Part shown: one piece after another, positions 1-8,241 of the stretch
Numbering within the stretch: the first letter of the stretch is position 1
How the letters are laid out: each line of letters opens with the position of its first letter
Source: Spongiactinospora sp. TRM90649
GTDB lineage: Bacteria > Actinomycetota > Actinomycetes > Streptosporangiales > Streptosporangiaceae
Direction of reading: 5' to 3'
NCBI RefSeq assembly: GCF_029382225.1
Contig: NZ_JARLTC010000046.1
Coordinates: forward strand, 22,354-86,353
Length of the DNA stretch: 64,000 bases
Program-made: the position numbers and the translations under genes
The notes under the pieces: model-generated
Databases searched by the model: none
Seen by the model: only the letters and a program-made list of their open reading frames with translations
What the model was told of the DNA's origin: nothing

Positions 1-89
1 ACACGCCGCGCCTCCACCCGGCCGCCCCCGATGGGAGGACCCTCACGCGCGGGCAACGCCTGATCACCGCAACGATCGTGGCCGCGTAG
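1..89 (+). CDS. C-terminal end of an unidentified protein (partial)
   Basis: An open frame enters from the left edge (frame of base 3) and stops at TAG 87-89, giving about 28 residues that end in GQRLITATIVAA. The composition is ordinary for a GC-rich gene, but the fragment is too short to assign a family. It could also be a chance open frame. Confidence 0.3.
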   Translation, partial: TPRLHPAAPDGRTLTRGQRLITATIVAA

Positions 90-271
90 GCAGGACGTTG
101 GTCATGATTCCACCCATCCTTCGATGCGAGCCGTGCCGGCCATCTGTAGAGATGCCGATCGATTCCTCAGCGTGCTCCGCGCCGACAATACCTGTCAACT
201 GATGCACGAAAGAATATTCGTCCTTGGGGGTGCCGGGCTTGACCCGGCGTTCACGAACGTATGATGCGGAG

Positions 272-913
272 ATGGCGCGGGGTTCAGACGACGGTGCGAA
301 GGCCGGTCGCTGGACGTTCCTTACCAACCACGCCCGCGTGCTCGTCGGGATCGCCCGCAACCCCGAAGTGCGGCTGCGCGACGTCGCCGTGACGGCCGGC
401 ATAACCGAACGCGCGGCCCAGGCCATCGTCTCCGACCTGGTCTCCGCCGGCTACCTCAACCGCACCCGCGTCGGCCGCCGCAACCACTACACGATCAACG
501 ACGACCAGGGCTTCCGCCACCCCGCCGAAGCCGACCAGAACCTCACCGAATTCCTCACCCTCTTCACCGGCCGCTCCCCAACCCCACCCCCCACTCCCTC
601 TCCGACCAAGCCGCCTTCCACCGCGCCCCGCGCCCCGGCAGACGCCTCCCCGGCGATTCCCCGCCCGCCCACCTCCGCTTCGCCGGCCTCAGCGGGAGCG
701 ATCGGCTCGGCCTCGTCCGCCGAGGCGGCGTCGGGTCCGCCTTCTTCTGTGGCCGTCACCGTTAGCGGGGTGCCTCCTGCCGGTCCCGCCGCGATCTCCA
801 TCGATCCGGCCGCCGAATCCGGGGAGCCTGCGGTCCCGGAGCCCACTCTCACCATCGTGGGCAATCTGGACCCACCGCCCGAAGCCGAGGAGACCGAACC
901 GGCAGAGGGGTAG
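272..913 (+). CDS. Winged-helix (MarR/ArsR-like) transcriptional regulator with Pro/Ala-rich tail
   Basis: The predicted protein has 213 residues. Residues about 13-76 form a winged helix-turn-helix: an N-terminal helix RWTFLTNHARVLVGIA, then RLRDVAVTAGITERAAQAIV and a wing ending GRRNHYTIN. This is the typical layout of short actinobacterial MarR-like regulators that bind DNA as dimers. From about residue 105 to the end the chain is low-complexity Pro/Ala/Ser/Thr, so the regulatory domain is short and followed by a disordered tail. ATG 272 is preferred because the conserved region starts there and GCGGAG lies just upstream; in-frame TTG 224 and GTG 230 would add 14-16 unconserved residues. 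The ligand and target genes are unknown. Confidence 0.75.
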   Translation: MARGSDDGAKAGRWTFLTNHARVLVGIARNPEVRLRDVAVTAGITERAAQAIVSDLVSAGYLNRTRVGRRNHYTINDDQGFRHPAEADQNLTEFLTLFTGRSPTPPPTPSPTKPPSTAPRAPADASPAIPRPPTSASPASAGAIGSASSAEAASGPPSSVAVTVSGVPPAGPAAISIDPAAESGEPAVPEPTLTIVGNLDPPPEAEETEPAEG

Positions 914-1500
914 CCGCGCCGGGCCGTACAGCCTCGCGGCCTGTGGCCCACGCGAGGCCGATCCCGCCCCAGAGGGGGGACGGCGTGCGTCCCCTCGCCT
1001 CGCCGTGGCCGTGAGGGCGCAGCGGTGGGTGGGGCCTGCCGCCTGGGGCCCTTCGCGGGCGTGCGACTTCCGCCGGCCGAGGCCGCCTGTGGGGCCGCAC
1101 CGCCGTCCGAACCTCGTTTCAGAGTCGGCGGATGGTGATCGGTATCACGGTGTCCTGGCGGGGGTTGGGGGTGACCCGGGCGGCGGGGGAGTGGGGTGGG
1201 GTGTCAGAGTGGGGGGCCGGAGGGGCGGCGCAGGGGGTCTGACCAGGGAATCTGGCGGGCCGCGGCTGCATGTCGCGAAATCGGGAACCACGACCTTGTC
1301 CAGCGGATCGGCGGCCGGATTGGATGCTACGCACGAGACCAGGGGTTGCCGGGAGCCCTCCAGCGGTACCTTTGCGTTCCCGGGTGATACCGGTTCGCCG
1401 TACTTGGCGCGGGAGGTTAGCGCGTCATGGCACTTGCATATTTTCGCAAATAGTAAGGTTGATAGGGAGATGCCGGGACAGGGCGAGGGAGTGGAGCCCC
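914..1500. other. Intergenic region without a recognisable gene
   Basis: 587 bases between the winged-helix regulator and the DUF3073 gene. Open frames here have no convincing start or recognisable product and read as GC-rich shadows. The last 80 bases are less GC-rich and hold CATATTTTCGCAAATAGTAAG around 1437-1456, a reasonable place for the promoter of the next gene, but no clear -35/-10 pair was found. Confidence 0.5.
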
Positions 1501-1665
1501 ATGGGAAGAGGCCGCGCCAAGGCGAAGCAGAAGAAGGTCGCACGGCAGCTCAAGTACCGCACTCACAGCATGGACATCGACCGCCTGCGCGCCGAGCTGG
1601 CCGGTGTCGAGGATGATGAGCGCGACGATGACACGGCGCAGGAGACGGATCCCGCCGCCGGCTAG
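1501..1665 (+). CDS. DUF3073 family small basic protein
   Basis: 54 residues starting MGRGRAKAKQKKVARQLKY, the hallmark N-terminus of the actinobacterial DUF3073 family, followed by an acidic C-terminal tail rich in D and E. The family is conserved in actinomycetes but its function is unknown; the basic first half suggests nucleic-acid binding (inference). The open frame extends upstream, but the family starts at this ATG, which follows GTGGAGCCCC. A hairpin overlaps the stop codon. Confidence 0.85.
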   Translation: MGRGRAKAKQKKVARQLKYRTHSMDIDRLRAELAGVEDDERDDDTAQETDPAAG

Positions 1666-1675
1666 CCCGGCGGCG
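1653..1675 (+). terminator. Hairpin over the DUF3073 stop codon
   Basis: Perfect 9-bp inverted repeat CGCCGCCGG (1653-1661) and CCGGCGGCG (1667-1675) with a 5-base loop. There is no T-run, so it may be a GC-only terminator of the actinomycete kind or only stabilise the 3' end. Confidence 0.5.
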
Positions 1676-1760
1676 GTGATCCGCCAAGTCGTTCCGGCCG
1701 TCCCGGTCGCGCCCGCTCATCCGCGCGCGTCCGGGCCTGTCCGGGCTTTCCGCGTTGGTC

Positions 1761-1830
1761 GGTGCCGATCCGCACCGATCCGCACCGATCCGCACCGATC
1801 CGCACCGATCCGCACCGACCCGTGCCGCCT
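1761..1830. repeat. 10-bp tandem repeat upstream of the folP-like gene
   Basis: Unit CGCACCGATC. Exact copies start at 1771, 1781, 1791 and 1801; degenerate copies start at 1761 (GGTGCCGATC), 1811 (CGCACCGACC) and 1821. The near one-helical-turn period puts all copies on the same DNA face. It lies in the 250-base gap between DUF3073 and the FolP2-like gene. Confidence 0.9.
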
Positions 1831-1915
1831 TCGTGCAGTGCTCCCCGTCCATGCCCGCCCGGTCGCGGGTAGGCTCGAACCTCGGTAAGGACATCACCGG
1901 GAGGACGCGAGCGCC

Positions 1916-2824
1916 GTGGTCGGTGGGGGCAAGGGCAACTTCCTGCCGGAGATCATCTCTCCGGTGCGGAGGATCGGACGCAGGGAGTTCGATTTCTCCC
2001 GCCAAGTCGCGGTGATGGCGATCGTCAACCGCACCCCCAACTCCATGCACGACCGGGGGCGTACCTTCGCGCTTGAGTCGGCGGTCGAGGCGGCCGAGCG
2101 CGCCGTCGCCGACGGCGCGGACTGGGTCGACATCGGTGGGCTCGCGTTCCGGGCCGATCAGGCCGATCTGGGCATCGACGCCGAGATCGAGCGGGTGGCG
2201 CCGGTCATCGAGGCGGTGCGGGCGCGCACCGACGTGGTCATCTCGGTCGATACCCACCGCGCCGAGGTGGCGCGGGCCGCCCTCGCGGCGGGCGCCGACG
2301 TGGTCAACGACACGAACGGCATTCGCGATCCGGCCATGGCCAAGGCAGTCGTGGAGGCGGGCGCGGGCGTGGTGATCACGCACAGCGTCGGCGGGCCGCG
2401 CAAGGTGATAGAGCGCCCGCAGTACCAGGACGTCGTGACGGAGGTGGCCGCCTTCTTGCGCGAGCGGGTACGGCACGCGCTGGACTCCGGCGTCGCCCCC
2501 GAGCAGATCATCATCGACCCCGGCCACGACCTTAACAAGAACACCTACCACTCGCTGGAGCTGACCCGCCGGTTGGGCGAGATCGCCGAGATCGGCTACC
2601 CGACCCTGGCGGCGGTGTCCAACAAGGACTTCATCGGCGAGACCCTCGACCTGCCGCAGAACGCCCGGGTGGAGGGCACGATCGTGGCCAACGTGGTGTG
2701 CGTGCTGCAGGGCGCGAGGATCCTGCGCGTCCACGACGTGCGCCAGGCGGTGACGGCGGTGCGGATGACCGAGGCCATCCTCGGCTGGCGCGCCCCGCTC
2801 ACCCCTCGCCACAACCTCGTCTGA
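1916..2824 (+). CDS. Dihydropteroate synthase-like protein, divergent FolP2-type paralogue
   Basis: 302 residues covering a whole pterin-binding TIM barrel. DHPS landmarks are present but altered: IVNRTPNS (36-43) where folate enzymes have IVNVTPDS, DIGG followed by LAFRAD (72-80) instead of GESTRPG, SVDTHR (110-115), VNDTNG (130-135), DPGHDLNKN (201-209) instead of DPGIGFGK, SNK (235-237) instead of SRK, and RVHD near the end. This matches the actinobacterial FolP2 group, whose mycobacterial member is reported to lack DHPS activity, so a role outside folate synthesis is more likely. GTG 1916 has GGGAGG 11 bases upstream. The gene stands alone; other folate genes are absent. Confidence 0.8.
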   Translation: MVGGGKGNFLPEIISPVRRIGRREFDFSRQVAVMAIVNRTPNSMHDRGRTFALESAVEAAERAVADGADWVDIGGLAFRADQADLGIDAEIERVAPVIEAVRARTDVVISVDTHRAEVARAALAAGADVVNDTNGIRDPAMAKAVVEAGAGVVITHSVGGPRKVIERPQYQDVVTEVAAFLRERVRHALDSGVAPEQIIIDPGHDLNKNTYHSLELTRRLGEIAEIGYPTLAAVSNKDFIGETLDLPQNARVEGTIVANVVCVLQGARILRVHDVRQAVTAVRMTEAILGWRAPLTPRHNLV

Positions 2825-2832
2825 CCCGCGAA

Positions 2833-4095
2833 CTACTCCGGCCGGAGCCGTGTTGCGCGGGCCTCCAGGTAGCGCTGTTCGGGCAGGCTGGTCGTGCGCC
2901 GCGCCGCCGTCCGGTAACTGTCGCGCGCGGCCTCAAGGTCGCCCGCCATCTCCAGCAGGTGCGCCCGCACCGCGTGCAGGCGGTGGTGCCCCGCCATCCG
3001 GTCGTCGGAGTCGAGTTCGGCGAGCATGTCGAGCCCGGCCCTCGGCCCCTCGACCATGGCGACGGCGACCGCGTGGTTGAGCGTGACCATCGGGTTGGGC
3101 GAGATCCGCTCCAGCAGCCGGTAGAGCGCGAGGATCTGCTTCCAGTCGGTGTCCTCGTCGCGCGCGGCCTCGTCGTGGACGGCGGCGATGGCGGCTTGGA
3201 GCTGGTACGACCCGATCGGCGCCCAGGAGAGCGTGTCGCTGATCAGCTCGACGCCCTCCTTGATGTGGGCGGCGTTCCACAGCGCGCGGTCCTGCTCGGC
3301 CAGCGGCACCAGCGAGCCGTCCGGACGGGTGCGGGCGGGCCGCCGGGCGTCGGTGAGCAGCATCAGCGCGAGCAGCCCGGCCACCTCTCCCTCGCGCGGC
3401 AGCAGCCGGTGGACCTCGCGGACGAGCCGGATCGCCTCGGCGGTCAGCTCCGCCTGGTGCAGGTCGGGGCCGGAGGTGGCGGTGTAGCCCTCGTTGAAGA
3501 TCAGGTAGAGCACATGCAGGACCACCCGGAGCCGGTCGGACCGCTCCCGCTCGGGGGGCATGGCGAACGTGGCTCCGGTGGACTTGATCCGCTGCTTCGC
3601 CCGGCTGATCCGCTGCGCCATGGTCGCCTCGGGGACCATGAAGGCGTGGGCGATCTGCGCCGTCGTGAGGCCGCCGACGGCCCGCAGCGTCAGCGCGACC
3701 TGCGACGGCTCAGACAGCCCCGGGTGGCAGCACATGAACAGCAGGGTGAGCGTGTCGTCGTGCTCGGCCGCGCCGCTCTCCTCGCCGGGCGGGGCGGCGA
3801 CGAGCTCGTCGGACGGGGCCTGCGTGGCGGCCGTGACCTCTCGGCGTCTGCGGGCCGACTCACTGCGGATCTGGTCGGTCAGCCGGCGTGACGCGACGGT
3901 GATCAGCCAGGCCCTGGCGTTGCCGGGCACGCCCTCCTGCGGCCACTGCAGGCTGGCCGCGAGCAGCGCCTCCTGGACGGCGTCCTCGCAGGCGTCGAAC
4001 GCGCCGTAGCGACGGATCAGCGCGCCGAGCACCTGCGGCGCGAGCTGGCGCAGCAGGTCGTCGAAACCTGCGCCGGTGGCAGCGGACATGGCCAT
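2833..4095 (-). CDS. ECF42-like RNA polymerase sigma factor with C-terminal SnoaL-free TPR-like extension
   Basis: 420 residues. Region sigma-2 lies at about 10-75 (YGAFDACEDAVQEALLAA, WLITVASRRLTDQIR), sigma-4 at about 125-180 (LTTAQIAHAFMVPEATMAQRI), and then a long helical extension of the DUF6596/TPR kind (LYLIFNEGYTATSG, then WKQILALYRLLERISPNPMV). This is the architecture of ECF42 sigma factors, which usually sit beside a DGPF/YCII-domain gene; none is visible here. The gene is convergent with the folP-like gene (8-base gap) and divergent from the next gene. It directs RNA polymerase to an unknown promoter set. Confidence 0.85.
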   Translation of the reverse strand: MAMSAATGAGFDDLLRQLAPQVLGALIRRYGAFDACEDAVQEALLAASLQWPQEGVPGNARAWLITVASRRLTDQIRSESARRRREVTAATQAPSDELVAAPPGEESGAAEHDDTLTLLFMCCHPGLSEPSQVALTLRAVGGLTTAQIAHAFMVPEATMAQRISRAKQRIKSTGATFAMPPERERSDRLRVVLHVLYLIFNEGYTATSGPDLHQAELTAEAIRLVREVHRLLPREGEVAGLLALMLLTDARRPARTRPDGSLVPLAEQDRALWNAAHIKEGVELISDTLSWAPIGSYQLQAAIAAVHDEAARDEDTDWKQILALYRLLERISPNPMVTLNHAVAVAMVEGPRAGLDMLAELDSDDRMAGHHRLHAVRAHLLEMAGDLEAARDSYRTAARRTTSLPEQRYLEARATRLRPE

Positions 4096-4255
4096 TTCCC
4101 CCGGTCTGAAGGAGCGGAGCGGGTGAATCTCACGCTACCCGGCCGCCCCGACATCTCCGGCCCTCTCGGGCCGGTGGCCGGAGACCGACGCGAACGGCAG
4201 GCGTGGTATCGCCGGTGATTGGACAATAAGAAATAGGGGTGTCCCGGAAGAAAGG

Positions 4256-5023
4256 ATGGCCGTGAGAGCGCTGCGACGGATATTCCGGGACCTGAGAGCT
4301 CGCCGAAACCTCGACGCATATGTGGTCAGTCTCGTGGCCTGCGCATTCGCCGTGATCACGGTCGTCGGAGACGTCGTCGCGCCCAATCTGAAATGGGCCG
4401 CGCTGCTGGCCGGAGTGGGTCTGCTGGTGTACCGGATCACGCTTCCCACCGAGATTCCGGCGCGGGCCGACACCGGGTTGCCCGCCGATCGGGCCGCGCT
4501 CGACGCGGTGCCGGTGGCCGACGTGTTCGCGGGCGCGCAGGACATCCGGATCTTCGCGCCGTCGGCCGTCAACCTGCTGTCCGCCACGGCGTGTGAGGCG
4601 CTGCGCACGGGAGTGCTGAGCCGCAAGGGGGGCTCGGTCCGGGTGGCCGTGCTGGATCCCGGCCAGTCCGACGGCATCCGGATCGCCTCGCGTCAGCTCG
4701 ACGAGGCGGTCGCCTTTCACGTGCAGAGCCTGGCCATCGACCTCGCGGTGATGTCCAAGCGGCTGGAATCGATGCGGCAATGGCCGAGCTCGGGGGAATT
4801 CGAGTATCGGTTATTTCCCTATAATCCGGGATTCAGCCTGGTCCTTATCGACCCCGACACCGCGCACGGCCGGATCATCGTGGAAATACACGGCGTCAGC
4901 AACCAGTCCACGTTCTCCCGCATGCACGTGGAGCTGACCCGGCAGTACAACGAGCGGTGGTACACCTACTGGATCGCCCAGTTCGAGCAGATCTGGCGGG
5001 GAGCGGTCACCCAGAGCCCCTGA
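4256..5023 (+). CDS. Membrane protein with two TM segments and a cytoplasmic domain (PLD/DUF5919-like)
   Basis: 255 residues. A basic N-terminus is followed by two hydrophobic segments at about 20-43 and 48-65, then a soluble domain of about 180 residues with alternating strands and helices (ADVFAGAQDIRIFAPSAVNL, GSVRVAVLDPGQSDGIRIAS, RLFPYNPGFSLVLIDPD, GRIIVEIHG). This pattern resembles phospholipase-D-fold DUF5919-type domains, but no HKD motif is seen, so no enzymatic claim is made. ATG 4256 has GGAAG close upstream. It faces away from the sigma factor gene, with a 160-base shared upstream region. Confidence 0.6.
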   Translation: MAVRALRRIFRDLRARRNLDAYVVSLVACAFAVITVVGDVVAPNLKWAALLAGVGLLVYRITLPTEIPARADTGLPADRAALDAVPVADVFAGAQDIRIFAPSAVNLLSATACEALRTGVLSRKGGSVRVAVLDPGQSDGIRIASRQLDEAVAFHVQSLAIDLAVMSKRLESMRQWPSSGEFEYRLFPYNPGFSLVLIDPDTAHGRIIVEIHGVSNQSTFSRMHVELTRQYNERWYTYWIAQFEQIWRGAVTQSP

Positions 5024-5064
5024 CTCCCGCGCCCGGCCCGCCCGCACGATGGAGAATGTCCGCT

Positions 5065-8000
5065 ATGCGGTTCGGGATCCTGGGCGCCACACGGGCTTGG
5101 CGGGACGGCGGCGGCGAGGTGCCGCTCGGCGGTCCCGCCCGGCGAGCCCTGCTCGCCCTGCTGCTGGTCGAACCGGGCGTGACGGTGACCGTCGATCGCC
5201 TCATCGAGGCCCTGTACGGCGAAGCGGGCGGCTCCGCCCACGCCCTCCAGTCCCAGGTCTCCCGCCTCCGCCGGATCCTCGGCCCCGAAGCCCCGATCGA
5301 GCGCGTGGCCACCGGCTACCGCATCACCGCCGGCCCCGACGACGTGGACGCGGGGCGGTTCGAACGCCTGGCCGTGGCGGGCGGGCGGGCACTGCGCGAC
5401 GGCGATCCGCACCAGGCGGGCTCGCTGCTGCGCGCCGCGCTGGAACTGTGGCGGGGGCCGGCCCTGGCCGACGTCGCCGACCTGGCGGGGGCGGAGGCGG
5501 CGCGGGCGCGGGGGGAGCGGCTGGAGGAGCGGCGGCTCGCCGTCCTGGAGGACCGGGCCGAGGCCGACCTGCTGCTCGGCGAATCCCGGACGGTCGCCGC
5601 CGAACTACGCGAACTGGTCACCGCCCACCCGCTCAGAGAACGCGCCCACGGCCTGCTCATGCGCGCGCTGGCGGCCGACGGCAGGCAGGCGGAGGCGCTG
5701 ACCGCCTTCGAACGGGCCCGCCGCCACCTGGCCGACGAACTGGGCGCCGACCCCTCGCCGGAACTGGCGGCGATCCACACGGGGCTGCTGCGCGGCGATC
5801 CCGGCCCGGCGGCGCCGGTCGCCACCGGACCGCCCGCGCAGCTCACCACCTTCGTCGGCCGCGAGGGCGATGTCGCGGGGATCACCACGCTCCTCCGCAC
5901 CGCCCGCCTGGTCACCCTGCACGGCCCTGGCGGCGTCGGCAAGACCCGCCTCTCTGTCGAGGCCGCCACCACCGTGGACGCCGTGTCGCACTCGGACGAG
6001 GTCTTCTTCGTACGGCTCGCCCCGGTACGTGACGGGGCCGATGTGGCCCAGGCCGTCGCGGGCGCGCTCGGCCTCCGCGAGACCGGCCTGTCCGCCGCCC
6101 CGGCGCTACCGCCGGCCGCCCGCCTGACCGCCGCGCTGACCGATCGCTCCACCCTGCTCGTCCTCGACAACTGCGAGCACGTCATCGACGGCGTCGCCGC
6201 GCTGGCCGAGCACCTGCTCGCCGCCTGCCCCCGGCTGCGCGTGCTGGCCACCAGCCGCGAGCCGCTCGGCCTGCCAGGCGAGCACCTGTGGCAGGTCCGC
6301 CCGCTGGCCGACGGCGACGCGGCGCGCATGTTCGCCGACCGGGCCGCCGCCGCGCGCCGGGGCTTCACCCTCGACGACGTCAGCGCCGCCGACGTGGCCC
6401 GGATCTGCGCCGCCCTGGACGGCCTGCCGCTGGCCATCGAACTCGCCGCCGCCCGCCTGCGCACCCACGACCTCGCCGACCTCGCCGCCCGCCTGGCCGG
6501 GCCCTTCCGGCTCCCCGCATGGGCCAGCCGCACGACCGAGGTGCGGCACCAGACCCTGCGCGCCGTGGTCGCCTGGAGCTGGGACCTGCTGCCCGCCGCC
6601 GAGCAGGAGATCGCCCGGCGTTTCACGGTCTTCGCCGGTGGAGCGACCGCCGAGTCGGTGGCCCAAGTCTGTGGCGGCACCACGCGCGAAGCGGTGGACA
6701 CGGTGCTCGACTCACTCACGGACAAGTCGCTGATCGAGTTTTCGGGCGGCCGATACCGGATGCTGGAGACCATCCGCGCCTACGGGGCCGAGCGCCTGGA
6801 GGCCGCGGGCGAGGCCGACGCCGTACGGCGCGCGCACGCCGCGCACCTCCTCGGCCTCGCGCGGACCGCCGACTCGGCCGTGCGGGGCGTCGGGCAGCTC
6901 GACTGGCTGCGGGTGTTCGGCGACGAGCACGAGAACCTGCGCGCGGCGCTGCGCCGGGCGATCGCCGTCCGGGATCTGCCGACGGCCTTCGGGCTGCTCG
7001 GCGCGATGTGCGTGTTCCTGTGGATACGCGGGCTGCGGCCATCCGTCGAGGCGCAGGCGGTCGCGCTGCTCGACCTGGTCGAGCCCGGGCGCGTGCCGTC
7101 CGAGGTGGAGGCCGACTACCCGCTCTGCGTCCTGCTCGCCGGGGACGGCGGAGCCCGGCATCACGAGGCCGCGCAGCGGGCCGCGACCAGCGCGCACCGC
7201 CACTCGGCCGCCGCCTTCCTGTGGCTGCTGACGGGGGCTTCCACGATGGAGCCCGAGGCCGCGCTGGCGCTGGTCGCCGAGACCCGCGCCAGTCCCGACC
7301 CATGGGAACGCGCCGGAAGCGACCTGATCTGGGGGTATTCGGAGTACGGCGGCGGCGACCACGCCCAGGCCGAAGCACGGTACGCCGCCGCGGTGGACGG
7401 GTTCCGGACGCTCGGCGACCGGTGGGGCACCGCGCTCGCCCTGGACGCCCAGGCGTGGCTGGCGGGGGCGCGCGGCGACCACGAGCGGGCGATCGAGCTG
7501 ACCGATCAGGCGCTGCGGCTCACCGAACAGCTCGGCGCGACCGAGGACATCGCCGACCTGCTGTGCAACCGCGGCGACTACCGGCAGAGCACCGACCGGG
7601 CCGCCGCCCGCGCCGACTATGAGCAGGCGTCGGCCCTCGCCCGGCACTCGGGCAGCCCGACGTACCAGGCGGCGGCCCTGCGCGGGCTCGCCGACGTCGC
7701 CTACCTCGACGGCGACCTGGAGACGGCCGAACGCCACTACCTGGACGCGCTCGACCGCTTCGACCTTCAGGCGATCCGGAGCGTGGGCAGCCTGGCGCGG
7801 GCCCTCGTCGGCCTCGGACGCATCGCCGAGCGCCGTGGCGACCTGGCCGCCGCCCGTGAGCACCACCGCCAGGCGGCGGAGGCCACCGTGGCCAGGGGCG
7901 CCGTACCGGAGTGCGCGCGCCCCATGGAGGCCCTGGCGGGAATCGCCTTGGGGGAGGGCGACCCGGAGACGGCCGCCGTCCTGCTGGGTGCGGCACGCAC

Positions 8001-8217
8001 CCTCCGGGGCCGCGCGGCACCTCCCGATTCGGACGGGCCGGAACTGGCTGAGCGCGCCCGGCAGGCACTGGGCGCCGCCCCCTATGACGAGGCCCACGCC
8101 CGGGGCGCGGCGCTGAGCCGGGCCGAGGCGCTGTTCCGGGTGGGGGTGCCGAGCGAGATCATCCTGGCCTCACCGCTGCACACCATGTTCGGTGAGTCGC
8201 CGGTGAGTGAGCGGTGA
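5065..8217 (+). CDS. AfsR/SARP-type regulator: winged helix, BTAD, NB-ARC ATPase and TPR
   Basis: 1050 residues. The OmpR-like DNA-binding domain spans about 5-90, the BTAD helical domain 95-240 (ELVTAHPLRERAHGLLMRAL), and the STAND ATPase about 255-560. The P-loop GPGGVGKT is at about 287-294, with Walker B STLLVLDNCEH, LRVLATSREPLGLPGEHLW and GLPLAIELAAARL following. TPR-like repeats fill the last 400 residues. Such proteins activate secondary-metabolite or developmental genes on sensing a ligand and ATP. ATG 5065 is preferred to ATG 5056 because GGAGA (5051-5055) is correctly spaced only for 5065. No biosynthetic cluster is seen; the next gene is an FAD oxygenase 24 bases downstream and may be its target. 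Confidence 0.9.
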   Translation: MRFGILGATRAWRDGGGEVPLGGPARRALLALLLVEPGVTVTVDRLIEALYGEAGGSAHALQSQVSRLRRILGPEAPIERVATGYRITAGPDDVDAGRFERLAVAGGRALRDGDPHQAGSLLRAALELWRGPALADVADLAGAEAARARGERLEERRLAVLEDRAEADLLLGESRTVAAELRELVTAHPLRERAHGLLMRALAADGRQAEALTAFERARRHLADELGADPSPELAAIHTGLLRGDPGPAAPVATGPPAQLTTFVGREGDVAGITTLLRTARLVTLHGPGGVGKTRLSVEAATTVDAVSHSDEVFFVRLAPVRDGADVAQAVAGALGLRETGLSAAPALPPAARLTAALTDRSTLLVLDNCEHVIDGVAALAEHLLAACPRLRVLATSREPLGLPGEHLWQVRPLADGDAARMFADRAAAARRGFTLDDVSAADVARICAALDGLPLAIELAAARLRTHDLADLAARLAGPFRLPAWASRTTEVRHQTLRAVVAWSWDLLPAAEQEIARRFTVFAGGATAESVAQVCGGTTREAVDTVLDSLTDKSLIEFSGGRYRMLETIRAYGAERLEAAGEADAVRRAHAAHLLGLARTADSAVRGVGQLDWLRVFGDEHENLRAALRRAIAVRDLPTAFGLLGAMCVFLWIRGLRPSVEAQAVALLDLVEPGRVPSEVEADYPLCVLLAGDGGARHHEAAQRAATSAHRHSAAAFLWLLTGASTMEPEAALALVAETRASPDPWERAGSDLIWGYSEYGGGDHAQAEARYAAAVDGFRTLGDRWGTALALDAQAWLAGARGDHERAIELTDQALRLTEQLGATEDIADLLCNRGDYRQSTDRAAARADYEQASALARHSGSPTYQAAALRGLADVAYLDGDLETAERHYLDALDRFDLQAIRSVGSLARALVGLGRIAERRGDLAAAREHHRQAAEATVARGAVPECARPMEALAGIALGEGDPETAAVLLGAARTLRGRAAPPDSDGPELAERARQALGAAPYDEAHARGAALSRAEALFRVGVPSEIILASPLHTMFGESPVSER

Positions 8218-8241
8218 GCGGTTCCTCGGATGCTCGGGGAC

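Noticed and set aside
1005..1616. Long plus-strand open frames upstream of DUF3073
   Set aside because: Composition is Gly/Arg/Pro-rich with no motif and the real gene starts at 1501; typical GC-rich shadow.
1550..2812. 420-residue minus-strand open frame opposite the FolP2-like gene
   Set aside because: It is an antisense shadow; the translation is His/Arg/Asp-rich with no domain, and it reads through the tandem repeat.
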